Assembly (NCBI GenBank): GCA_956465555.1
Contig: OY101120.1
Coordinates: 1,482,001-1,546,000 of the forward strand
DNA from: Nitzschia sp. pyKryTriq1
Lineage: Eukaryota; Bacillariophyta; Bacillariophyceae; Bacillariales; Bacillariaceae
DNA length: 64,000 bases
Direction: 5' to 3'
Position 1 is the first letter of the stretch. Each line of letters starts with the position of its first letter. The translations under genes were made by a program, and so were the position numbers. Positions 20,822-31,236 of the stretch are shown here, one piece after another. The notes under the pieces were generated by a model, which was not told the DNA's origin, did not search any database, and saw only the letters and a list, made by a program, of their open reading frames with translations.

Positions 20822-22000
20822 ATGGCTCGTCGTATTTTTCAGGCAAGGTGGAATTGCCAGAAATTCTTGCTTATGATTTCGTCTATAATGGCTATGTCTG
20901 GCGCTCGGAATGTCATGGCCAGCCTTCGGTATGGAAACAGCTGGCGGGGGGTGGCGTTTGTTGACAAGTGGCGTTGCAGCCGCCAATGTTGTCATGCTGG
21001 CAATGTCCTTTCTCTCTGCCAAGCGAGCAGCCGAAATAATGCCGCTTACCACAGCACAAGTATACACGAAAATGTGATATCTTCTCCCAAATCTGCCACC
21101 ATAAAAAAAGTACAAGCAATCCTATCGAAACGGAAGAAGCGGGCCGAGTATCGTCAGACAGTTGTGGAGGGTCCGAGGATGGTGTTTGATCTACTTCAGA
21201 ATCCAAAAACAGAATCTTTGGTTCGGCAAGTTCTGATTTCCACCGAAGATTTTGCGGAAAAGTATAAAGATCGGCTCCAGCAACTACCCATGTCGGTTTC
21301 GCCGCGCATTCAGCTGGTGACACCGGATATTTTGAAATCGTGTACTGATACAGTCACACCACAAGGAATTGTCGCTCTGGTGGACATCCCAGAGTTTTCT
21401 CCCGCCGACGAGAAACATGTTTCGGACCTGAAGGCACCATTGTATCTGGTTTTGGACGGAGTGAGTGATCCTGGAAATGTTGGGACATTATGTCGTTCAA
21501 GTTACGCGGTAGGAGTCGCTGGCGTCCTTCTAGTAGGAGAATGTTGTGATGTTTGGAATCCAAAAGCTGTCCGCAGCGCTATGGGCGCGTCGTTTCAATT
21601 ACCTGTCCTGGAGGCTGCCAGCTGGGACGAGGCCGTTGAGACGATGACGCAAGAATGGAACGTGAAACAAATATATGCTGCGACAATGATAGAGGACGAT
21701 GATGATAGTCCCGATGGAAGTCAGAGTAAAAGCCGTCCCCATTACGATGTTGACTGGCTGGCACAGCCCAGTGCTTTAGTGATTGGGAGCGAAGGGAATG
21801 GGTTAAGTACTGATGTTCGTCAGGCTCTGGTCGGAGGGAAGCCCCTCGAAACTGGGAACACTGCTTGTCAGATTGGGGCAGTTCATATACCCATGCAAGC
21901 TGGGATTGAAAGCTTGAACGCTGCTATCTGTGGGAGCGTCATCATGTTCGAGTATGCAAGGCAATGCAACCAACAGGCAAAATATCAGACTAGCTACTAG
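20822..22000 (+). CDS. SpoU/TrmH-family RNA 2'-O-ribose methyltransferase, probably organellar
   Basis: The protein has 392 residues. The first 75 or so are basic and hydrophobic with many Met, consistent with an organelle pre-sequence; any of several Met codons up to residue 30 could be the start. Residues about 93-185 are the SpoU substrate-binding domain (VVEGPRMVFDLL, then GIVALVDIP). The catalytic SPOUT domain follows, with motif 1 DPGNVGTLCRS, motif 2 ALVIGSEGNGLS and motif 3 IPMQAGIESLNAA, including the conserved Asn, Arg, Glu and Ser/Asn residues. An acidic loop (IEDDDDSPDGSQ) lies between motifs 1 and 2. The family uses S-adenosylmethionine to methylate ribose 2'-hydroxyls in rRNA or tRNA. 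The nearest functional type is MRM3/RlmB-like rRNA modification; the exact target is not inferable. Confidence 0.9.
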   Translation: MARRIFQARWNCQKFLLMISSIMAMSGARNVMASLRYGNSWRGVAFVDKWRCSRQCCHAGNVLSLCQASSRNNAAYHSTSIHENVISSPKSATIKKVQAILSKRKKRAEYRQTVVEGPRMVFDLLQNPKTESLVRQVLISTEDFAEKYKDRLQQLPMSVSPRIQLVTPDILKSCTDTVTPQGIVALVDIPEFSPADEKHVSDLKAPLYLVLDGVSDPGNVGTLCRSSYAVGVAGVLLVGECCDVWNPKAVRSAMGASFQLPVLEAASWDEAVETMTQEWNVKQIYAATMIEDDDDSPDGSQSKSRPHYDVDWLAQPSALVIGSEGNGLSTDVRQALVGGKPLETGNTACQIGAVHIPMQAGIESLNAAICGSVIMFEYARQCNQQAKYQTSY

Positions 22001-22194
22001 AGGTGGAATCACGAGAGAAAACAACCAAAGGAGCTTCACATTGCGAAAGAGGCGTTGTTCACAGTCTTACAGGCGGCTCTGTTTGATAGAATTTTTTAGC
22101 ATCGCTTGCGTGAAAAATCAGAAGTTCTCGTTTTTCTGTTGGCTGGGTGACAGCGCCTGGAGATGGCCCATCCCAGACACATTGGTACACTTGC

Positions 22195-24194
22195 TCATCC
22201 AAGATAGTATGTAGACCCTGTCGCGGTGGTCACTTTCTCGTACTGTTTGGCGATACCAGTAACTACCGGGCTTGTTGTTACCATCGAACCATCGCTCACG
22301 CTTGACGAACCACTCACATAGCCGGTAATGGTTCCATCGGCGTTGGAGCTCCATTCTGTTAGCATTGGAATTCCGTCGGGCCCCGTCTTTCGACCCATAT
22401 TCATCTGCTTCTTCGGACCGAACAAGTCAAACAACGAAAACGTGGGTCGGAGTTTGCTAGGCGCTTTTGATGCGTCTGTTGATGATCCATTTTCTGTGGT
22501 TTCCCGAATGAATCTGGCGTTGCGATTCGCAAGTTCTTTGTTTATAGTAATAGTTGACCCCCTTCGAGCCCCTGCCAAATCTTGAAATGCCGCTACAGAA
22601 TTCGCAGCCTTTTCGGCCTCGTCTGGACTAAGAAAGTATTGACTTCCGGACTGCGTAGTTACAACCTGGCCGCTCTCCTTTAGGCCTTCGGCAATTGGTG
22701 AAGTTTCAATATAATCCCCATCACAAGCGCTCGGGGATCCATACACTAATCCCGAAATCCCACCTTGAGGTGAGCGGGAAAGAATAGTAAGGGCCGATGG
22801 CATCGTCCTGTGTTTCATCATTCAAACAGTCGCGAGACTTACCATCTCCTAGAGATTGCCAGCTAAGGATGCTTGGAACCCCTTCGGGGGCATTTGCCAT
22901 GCGTGGCGATGACGTGACGGTCGGATTTGAGTAACTCTCATCTCCGTCTTGTGTTGCGCTACATGTTGTCGACTCGATGTTGGCTGTACCCGGACTTTCG
23001 AGGTAGTATCTGAAAGAGAATAAACTCAAGTGAGACAAAAGACCAGCTTCTTTTTCCAAATCGCGATCGAGCGTCTTCGCCGATGTTGCCAAATGGATGA
23101 CAATCTCTGCCCAAAGGTACTCACTTGGAACCTGAAGACGTCTCAATGATAGAACCACCTGTCGCTCCTTGTTTCACGGCTGAAGTCGAAATACTGGCCC
23201 CGTCGGGAAATTTGTCAGAATTGCTAATCTGTCCGTGGATCGATCCATCGATGTACTGAACCCAGTTCGACAAGGTCGGGATCTCTGCAGGCGCCTGGAC
23301 GCAGTCGTCGCGAATCCCATTCACTTCCCCCGGATAATCTAAAGGTGTTCCATTAGATCCAATTAAAAACTCCAATGGTATGGTTGATCGCGGGGCCTCC
23401 ATCCCTCGAAGTATTGACTCATCGTCATGGTTGAAGAACGCGACGTCGTAAAGGTCTTCTACTTCTACTTGTTCTTCGTAATTGCGTGTTGTGGACTGCT
23501 CTTGGTTCCAAGCTTGATGAGCCTCTTCAGTATCCCTTCTTGCTTGCTCGGCTGAAGCAACCGCCGCCTCTGTCTGTTGGATCGCTTCTAATTTTCGTTG
23601 GTCGGCAGCCTCTCGCGAACGCTGGAGTGCCTCTTCCGCCCGTCTTAAAATCTCTTCTTCTTGGATTGACTGTTGCAAGGCCTCTTCTGCCCGGCGTAAA
23701 GCCTCTTCCTCACGACGAAGGCGCTCGCGAAGCTTTTCTAGGGCGACTTCGGCCTTGACCAGAGAGACTTCCTGTGTGGTGCCGTCGGTGTTTTGAAGCA
23801 TTTGAAATGGAGGCGGAGTGCCCGGTGGCCTCGGGGACCATTTCCTCTGGTATTTCTCTTGGGATTGTTCCTCCAGAAAGACGGTCAGTGCCTTTTCTAG
23901 TTCTGTCATTTTCGAAACCACTTCGGGGCTAAACTGACCATTTGATATCTCCTCGACCATTTTCAAAATATTGCCGGCTGCCGATGAGGACTGTTCCTCG
24001 TCTGGTGTTGCGTTGAGCAAGGTTGGCGAGGAATATCCTACTCGTATTGTGGCATGAGTAAACTTTGAGCCGAGAGATGGAGATCGAAGGTTCAGGGATG
24101 GTCGGCTATTCATCGCAGCAGGAAATAAGCCCAGCACAGACCGATGATGATTCCAAGTGCAGGCCAGAAGAACGGCCATCGGAAGGACTCTCAT
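22195..24194 (-). CDS. Signal-peptide protein with coiled coil and three copies of an unnamed 57-residue repeat
   Basis: There are three exons, 24194-23125, 23009-22843 and 22763-22195, with introns GTGAGT...TTTCAG and GTAAGT...CTCAAG. They give 601 residues. The ATG at 24194 begins MRVLPMAVLLACTWN, a signal peptide; plastid or secretory fate is open. Residues 143-230 are an Ala/Glu/Arg coiled coil with a repeated EEALRRAEEALQ motif. Residues about 305-361, 400-457 and 545-601 are three copies of a repeat built as I/V-P-x-L-x-x-W, then D-G-x-I-x-G, then D-G-x-x-I-x-T-S-x-V, ending S/T-G-S-x-Y-Y/F-L. The 2-to-3 intron acceptor was chosen because it restores the D-G-x-I-x-G core of repeat two. 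I do not recognise the repeat family. It is probably a beta-rich module. Confidence 0.75.
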
Positions 24195-25681
24195 CGTCTC
24201 GCTTTTGTGGGGAGGAGGATTCAATCCGTCGGACCCCAACGTGGATTGCCTTCAAATCTGAAGCTCTACTAGTAGAAGGATATATGGAAACCGCGTCAAG
24301 GTGCTTCGACCACCACTGGGGTGGACACGCAAAAGAAAGCAAACAAGCCATCCAAACAGCGGGAAGTTGCATCTGGAGAAGCTGAAACAATACCGGTAGA
24401 AGGGGGCTGTGACAATACCGGTATTGGTCATTCGAGTCAGTTCCGCGATCCCCGCAAATGGTTTCCCGGTGTTGAGATGAAGCGTTCTCACTACCCATTC
24501 CTACATATGCATCATATATATGAACTTACATACGAACATACATACGACATCTCACGGCAGCTTTCAATGCACTCCAAAGGTCCAAATTTGGAGGTGCGAC
24601 AGCAGTTGCGAACACCAAAAGGCATATCTGAGAATTACCTGCCGGTGGCAAGTCGAGCAGGTCGCTCCGTCAAAAGTATACAGACATATATAGTATATTA
24701 CAATTTCCCGCCTCGTCGGCAATTTCCAACGAAGCAAGGAGATTTGCCAGCAGAAAGCAATCTACCGAAGACGAAGAAAAAGAAGTGGTGTCCAAGGAAG
24801 CCAGACGTCCCTGCTCACTGGAAGTACCAAACAGTAAAGCAAGATCAAGAAGATTGGGACAGAATCAAGTCTCGATATCTCCATCATTCCTACACCATCA
24901 CGTTCAACGCCTCGTTTGGGATTAGTCTTGACGAGATAGTCCAAGAATTTGACGTGGCCACTCGTCCCTGTATGATTTAACGGTTTATCAGACCCATCCT
25001 CGAACATGATGTTGTAACAAAACACCTGGGAAGGTGATGATAATATCTGGAATCGAATCTGTGTCGATCTCCAGCCGTCCTGAATCCGAAGGGGCGGAAG
25101 CAAACAAAAGCACCCGGAAGGACCGGTCGAAGGCTTCGGCATCTACTGCGAAAATACATATCCAAAAACCTATGGAAACGAAGCACTTTCTTTGTCTCGT
25201 GAAATCGCGGTGAATTTACTATTGATGTGGTACTTTTCTAGTTTTTTGTGGCTCTGGGCCTGTACAAGTACCAGTACGTAGACTACACGTGGAGCACTAC
25301 GCTGCAATACCGTAGGACATATCGACAGACTTCATTCTTCGTCGACATCACCCTGCCTTGCCATCGCTCACCACTTCATTCAACTAAATTTTCGATGAAA
25401 ATCGGAGAAGAACAAAGTATTACTGTATCATCATCATGTTGTCGTGGCACTGGTGTGATCAGAAGAATTCGAATAGACGAGGCCTACCCCTAGCTATACT
25501 ATTTCACATTCATTCATTGCCTCCGACCTACCAAGTCCCCTAGTAGCAGCTGAAGCTTGTAGAATTGAAGAATCGTTCCTTTTTGCCGACAGCTTCTCTT
25601 GAAGAATCATCGTCTTCCCAAACTCAAGGAGTCGTCGGAGGAGCCTCCAATCGTGAGAGTAGACTACAGGGACGTTGTGCG
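24195..25681. other. Intergenic region, no certain gene
   Basis: Frames at 24321-24980 (+, 219 codons) and 24762-25142 (-, 126 codons) overlap each other and match nothing I recognise. A CATATATATGAACTTACATACGAACATACATACG stretch sits at about 24510-24546. A weak GTAC cluster near 25261-25280 lies 5' of the helicase gene. Confidence 0.45.
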
Positions 25682-28600
25682 ATGAATTTCAGTCAAGGAT
25701 TCCTGTTGCTCGTGCTGCTCGGCGGGGCGACTGCCTTTGTTACCCAATCCAGGCGCCGTGCAGTCATCTCAGGTTCCTCCTCCGCTCAGCTGGGTACAAG
25801 TGGTCCAATGGTTCCAATGTTGATGATTCGAAGGGACACAGAATTTATCTTTGGATCCGATAGTGTGAATTTGTCGGAGGACGACGACGAAGAGGAAGAT
25901 GAATACGAGAAGGATCAACGGAAACGCCGGGCCGTTGTAACGAAGATTCTGGAGAAAGAAGATGAAAAATTCAAAGAAGAGAGACGGAAAAAGAACTGGG
26001 GAGAATTTGCGACTGCCAAAACCAAAGATGACATCTTGCGGGTGAGTCGATCGATCGAGGAGAAAGTTTCCAAGGAAAATGAGCAGAAGGCCAATGTAGC
26101 CAGACTGCAAGGCGTCGAGCTAGAGGTTCTGGAGCCACAAGCTGGTACCATCAGCGAAGACAATGGAAATATTCAAATTTCGTCTGGAAGCTCTGTCTGG
26201 AATTGGTATGACAAAATGGACGAGGACCTACAGAAGGAGTGGCAGGACCTGGAAAGTGGAAACGAGCAAGTCGCCGATGGGCAACAAGATCCAACAGACA
26301 CGCTCCAAATAAATGGAAAGGTGGTCTCTCGAGAAACCCTGCAAGGTGTCAGAGTCGGGAGTGCTGGTGGGTGGTCTCTCGAGATTTTCCCCGGTGATTT
26401 TTTGGTACACCGCAAGTATGGGATCGGGCGTTTCGAAAGGACGTGCTTACGACCCAAGTCAAAGCTGACGAAGGAAGAGCAAGAGGCACGAGACGCTCGA
26501 AGAGGGGAAATATTGACGAAAGAGCTGAAAAGGATCTCCGACGACACCGGCGGTATCACCGGTGACGACATTCAAGCAATCCGATCAAGGTTTGGGACCG
26601 ATGAGGACACAGACCCGATTTCGAATCCCCAATCCACTGTTCTCGAAATCACCTATGCTGATGGGATAGTACACGTTCCTGTTGATCGCGCATATCGCCT
26701 CAGTCGGTATCGTGGGAGGGATGCTGTTGTGAAGCCTAAATTATCAAAAGTAAGAGGAGAGGCCTGGAGAAAGGCAAAGAACCGCGTAGAGGAGAATACC
26801 TTGCAGCTTGCGCAAGATGTGTTGGCATTATACGCAACACGGGAAACCCTACAGCGGAAGCCTTTTGATGCAGCGAAAGAGGACGACGTGAAGGACTTTG
26901 GTACTACATTTAAATTTGAACCGACTCCCGACCAGGTCAAGGTGCGTGTTCGTTCGTTCGTTTGTTCGTTGGTCGATACCAATGATAGCAGCTTGAATAT
27001 CATTTCACTTGACATAAATCTTACCGTTCGTCTTCTTCATTTTATTTCCCACAAAATAATAGTGTTTCGAAGACGTTGAAAATGATATGGTATGGAGAGT
27101 GCGACCTATGGATCGGCTTGTTTGTGGTGATGTTGGATTTGGAAAGACCGAGGTTGCTATGAGAGCTATCTACCGGGCTGTGGCCAATGGAAGGCAAGCA
27201 GCCTTGTTAGCCCCAACTGGGGTTCTAGCTTCGCAGCATTTCAAGAATGTTGTGAAGCGATTGGGTGAAGGAACTCGCTTCAATAAAAGAGTTGCATTGC
27301 TGCGTGGAGGTATGACCAAGAAAACAAAAGCTGGAGCTGAGCTTCGCGAACAAATAAAGAATGGCGAAATCGATGTTGTCGTTGGAACTCATGCTTTGAT
27401 ATCAGGCGACATGGAATACCAAGATCTTGGTCTTTTGGTTGTTGACGAGGAGCAGCGATTTGGTGTCAAGCAAAAAGAGCGACTTAAGCTTATTTGTGAT
27501 GGTATTGACGTGCTCACATTGAGTGCAACTCCCATACCGAGGACGCTTCAGATGTCTCTAAGTGGCATAAGAGACACGTCGACTATTCGATCACCACCTC
27601 CGATGAGGAAACCCACCATCACGTATGTCCAAGACTTCAGCAAGAGTGTCGTAAAAATGGCCATCGAAAACGAACTTGAACGCGGTGGGCAGTGTTACTA
27701 CGTTGTTCCTCGCATCAGTATGCTTCAAGAGGCCGAGGAATTGATCAAAGCATGCTTCCCCGATATCCGCATTGTCTGGGCTCACGGACGAATGAATCGC
27801 AACGCTGCAGAAGACAATGTCGCGGCCTTTGCTGAAGGCAACTATGATGTTTTGCTGGCAACAACAGTCATCGAGAATGGAGTTGATATTCCAAGCGTGA
27901 ATACGATTATCATCCAAGAAAGTCAAATCTTCGGAATGTCAACCCTATACCAACTGCGCGGTCGTGTAGGGCGTTCCGATCTGCAGGGATACGCCTACCT
28001 CTTGCACAGAGAAGACTCCGTCACAGAACAAGCCGTCATGCGTTTGCAAGCCATCGGAGAACTCCACGAGCTCGGTTCTGGGTTCGATGTTGCGAACCGA
28101 GACTTGGAGATCAGAGGGGCTGGGAGCCTTCTTGGAACCGAGCAGAGCGGAATGGCCGCAAGAGTTGGATTCGACCTATACATGAGAATGCTCAAAAAAT
28201 CTATCCGACAACTTCGAGGCCTTGACCTTCCGCTCGTACCAAGAACCAATGTGATTCTTCCAAGACAAGAAGGAAGCCTCGAAATCCGAAAGAAAACGAC
28301 AGAGGGTACGATCGCTGTGAATGCAATACAGATCCCAGAATCCTACATCCCGGACGAAGAGGAGCGAGGCAACCAAGAAATAGCTGCACGACTCGCTGAA
28401 AGTAGCACGAAACTTGTCGAATTGACAAATAGTTGGAAAGACAAATATGGTCCGGTGCCGGCCGCACTTCAAAAGAAGCTCAAGACACTTCACTTGCATG
28501 CGTGTTCGCGGATATTAGGCATCGATTTGGTTGGTTTGATGGACAACGGTGAAGGGCGGGTTGACTGCATCCTGCGTTCCCCTGGCCTTAGGCCTAGGCA

Positions 28601-29075
28601 TTGGGGTATAATTGTGCCTCTGCTTAGCAGAGGCGTCCCTCCCAAAGGTCTCGACGTGATTTTTCCAGCTCGATTGACTCTTTCGGGCGACGAGCAAGAA
28701 ATTGTCGGAGGTAAAAAGATAGATCTGAAAGAATTGTTGGAAGACCCATCGCTTGACGACGACGCGGACAACTGGGATGCACTAGACAAAGAAGAAGTCG
28801 AGGCCATGAAGGAAATCTCTTCTGCCTACACAGTTAAGAGTCTTGACGAGGTCGACATCGAAATGTATCCAAGGTTTGTTATGAAAGATTTCGCACAAAA
28901 GAATTGTGTGGATCAACTTCTTCAGGTCCTGCTTCCAGTTGCCAAGGTCGTCAGCGAGAAGCAAGAGGCCGAAAAGGAAGCCGTAAAAGTAGCGGCCGAA
29001 CTACGGGAAAAACGAGAGATGCTTCAGCTTCGGAAAAAGCTCGGCGATTCCAAGGACAGATATATGATAAAGTAG
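25682..29075 (+). CDS. Plastid-targeted Mfd/TRCF-like helicase (CarD domain + RecG/Mfd translocase)
   Basis: There are two exons, 25682-26941 and 27063-29075, with a phase-0 121-nt intron (GTGCGT...AATAATAG). They give 1090 residues. MNFSQGFLLLVLLGGATAF followed by VTQSRRR is a signal peptide with an ATAF cleavage motif and a basic transit peptide, the diatom plastid pre-sequence type, which selects the ATG at 25682. After an acidic Lys-rich region, residues about 233-345 are a CarD/CdnL RNA-polymerase-binding domain (FPGDFLVHRKYGIGRF ... IVHVPVDRAYRLSRY) with a roughly 60-residue insert. The translocase has PMDRLVCGDVGFGKTEVA (Walker A, about 440), DEEQ (about 546), LSATPIPRTL and the TRG-like RGRVGRSDLQGYAYLL. 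The C-terminal TRCF domain follows. The UvrB-like N-terminal module of bacterial Mfd is absent, as in plant chloroplast homologues. It probably removes or rescues stalled plastid RNA polymerase. Confidence 0.92.
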
Positions 29076-29968
29076 AGATGATAAGCTACTGACCGAGATT
29101 GAGGGATAGTATAGAGCGTATCGGTGGCACAACGTAGTATCTACTCCGTGTTTATCTACTCCGTGTTTATTGTACTCTCAGTGAGTTGTAGTTGTACTTG
29201 AGTATCAGATAATTTTTCATTCCCCATTCCGATGATTATGTTTCTCACTACCGTACGTATTGATACCATACTTTACTTCGTAGAGTAGATTTTCTACACG
29301 ACGGCAGGGAAAGAGAGCCATATACTTCCTACTGACTGTACTACGAGTATTCGCACCTGTAATTCTTCTTTTAAAAGGTACAGTACGCCGTATGACGACC
29401 AACCTCTCTCTAAAAGTACTGGCGCGAGCGTGGCTGCCGGTCGGTGCTACTACCACTACCAGTAGAGCTCCCCGCTCTCTACTTTCTTTAGAGTAGAGAG
29501 TAGATTGGCTCATCTCTCTTCCTCTCACCGTAGTAGTGAATATAAAAATATAGCATAGAGGGAGAACAGGGAGTAGCTCTGCTCTAATTCTCTGTGCTCG
29601 AATGAAAGGTACACGTGTACCGGTTGGTATGATACAGTAAAATGCGTTCCACGTACAGGTCCAATACATACCGGTACAGTTTGTACCAGGTTCAGTACGA
29701 AACGTACCCAGTACAAAGTACCGGTACCGGTAGGTGGTTTCTGCTCTCTATTAGACTAGTTTTTGTACTCTCTACTAGTTCCGGCCCTACACGTGGCAAG
29801 TGTAGCAGCTTTAATTTTTGCCAATACTACTAAGGCTACACCTTAGACACTTCCTACACTTGTTACTGTCATTGTAACAAGAACATTTGTGAAAGCGGAA
29901 ACGGATTTGCTCCAACTACAGGGGCGGTAGAGCATCTGAGGCGCAGAATCTCCAGGATGGCGGATCTG

Positions 29969-30016
29969 TTCTCCAGGGGATTCTCCAGGGGATTCTCCAG
30001 GGGATTCTCCATGGTC
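29969..30016 (+). repeat. 12-bp minisatellite, unit TTCTCCAGGGGA, four units
   Basis: Three perfect units (29969-29980, 29981-29992, 29993-30004) and one degenerate unit follow one another. Single TTCTCCAG words recur at 29948, 30130 and 30182, so the motif is scattered around this spot. Confidence 0.85.
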
Positions 30017-30177
30017 TCCTTAGAGATTCTCCTAGGAGAAAGGTCATACGTTCTTCCTTTACATCCAATTGCCGAATTCACCTGCCGAATTCACCTGCCG
30101 AACCCACCTGCCTGAATTTGCGCAGAAAAATTCTCCAGACAAATTCTCCAGACAAATTCTTCCTAAGAATTTGACGT

Positions 30178-30335
30178 GGCTTTCTCCAGACCCAATCTCC
30201 CCATTTGCTTTACATCGAGCATACATCTAAGACAACATTGGCCGATAGTACCCATCCAAACCGCTACTTATTATTATTATCACATTAGACTTGGGGCTTT
30301 CTCCAGACCCAATCACCCCATTTGCTTTACATCGA
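30178..30335 (+). repeat. 41-bp direct repeat pair
   Basis: 30178-30218 and 30295-30335 are identical except one base (AATCTCCCC versus AATCACCCC). They are 76 bp apart. This is a segmental duplication or the ends of a very small inserted unit. Confidence 0.8.
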
Positions 30336-30795
30336 AGGAAGCCTCGTCATCGGAAGGGTCCTCTTCGTCCGAGGCAAATTGGGTGATGGTAACTGGCAGG
30401 GGCATGGTTTTGATGAAAGGAAGCAGAGGGGAAAATGGGGGGTAGATTTAAAAACGACTGTAAGAAATATTAGTTTCCGGTCGAGAAGCCTGGGAGAGTT
30501 AGGCCAAGAATCTTGGCCTCAGGCCAAGAATAGGCCAAGAACCGTGGGCCACGCTGCGAAGCAGACACCGCGGTTTCGATTTAACGCGCTTTTGAGTTCA
30601 GTGGAGGAAGGTGGAGCGCGCGTAATCGCTCGATCCTTGCATGTTCCAGGTACTCGTACCAGGCACGAGTAAGTACTACAGTACCGGTAGGTACCGGTAT
30701 TAGTCGAGAACAACTCTTTCTCTCTACTCTACTCTCTACTACTAGAGTAGAGTAGAGCTCGCTCTACTCTCTGCTCCCTCTCTACTACTCTCTAC

Positions 30796-30852
30796 TACCA
30801 CTAGTTATATCGTAAAGCAGCGAAAAAGTGCTGTCTAATTTGGTTACTACCG
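30796..30852 (+). repeat. Short dispersed repeat with core ATCGTAAAGCAGCGAAAAA, copy 2
   Basis: The core at 30809-30827 is identical to 10303-10321. It lies within a CTACT-rich microsatellite region upstream of the channel gene. Confidence 0.6.
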
Positions 30853-31236
30853 AGGCAGTAGAGAGTAGTAGTCGAGAGTACTACTGTAGAGAGAGGAGAG
30901 AGAAGACAACTACCAGCACATACAGTGCGGACGGGAGAGGGAATGAAATCGGAATTCGGAGAACTCTTGCGATGTATGAGATGCATTTTGAAGTGAAAAA
31001 TTTTAAAAGTTCGCCGCATTCTTGACCGAAAATACGTAATATGCAAAATAACGGCGGCGCCGCTATTCGCCGACCATGCCCGGAGTATCTATCACAAGTC
31101 ATCATTTTTTCGAGGGTTTCAAAACAACTGTATCCTCACATAGTTGTCCTTTGTCCAACAAAACGCCGAGACAGAGACCACCATCGCCTGTTGTTTCTTA
31201 TTGCTCTCCTCACAAAACACGCCACTCTCGCCAAAC

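Larger units (their letters stand above)
29076..31236. other. Repeat-rich intergenic region, no gene seen
   Basis: From left to right: a TCTACTCCGTGTTTAT duplication near 29149-29170; TAGAG/CTACT microsatellites; GTAC words at 29588-29735; a 12-bp minisatellite at 29969-30016; three CCGAATTCACCTG units near 30072-30110; a 41-bp direct repeat; a GTAC cluster at 30645-30700; CTACTCTCTACT runs at 30718-30800; and copy 2 of the short ATCGTAAAGCAGCG repeat. Open frames here follow these repeats and are not credible genes. Confidence 0.6.

Noticed and set aside
24321-24980. 219-codon plus-strand frame
   Set aside because: It has no recognisable motif, overlaps another long frame on the opposite strand, and crosses a CATACATA repeat. 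It could be real but I cannot support it.
30322-30672. 116-codon plus-strand frame
   Set aside because: It begins inside the 41-bp direct repeat and ends in GTAC sequence; no domain is present.
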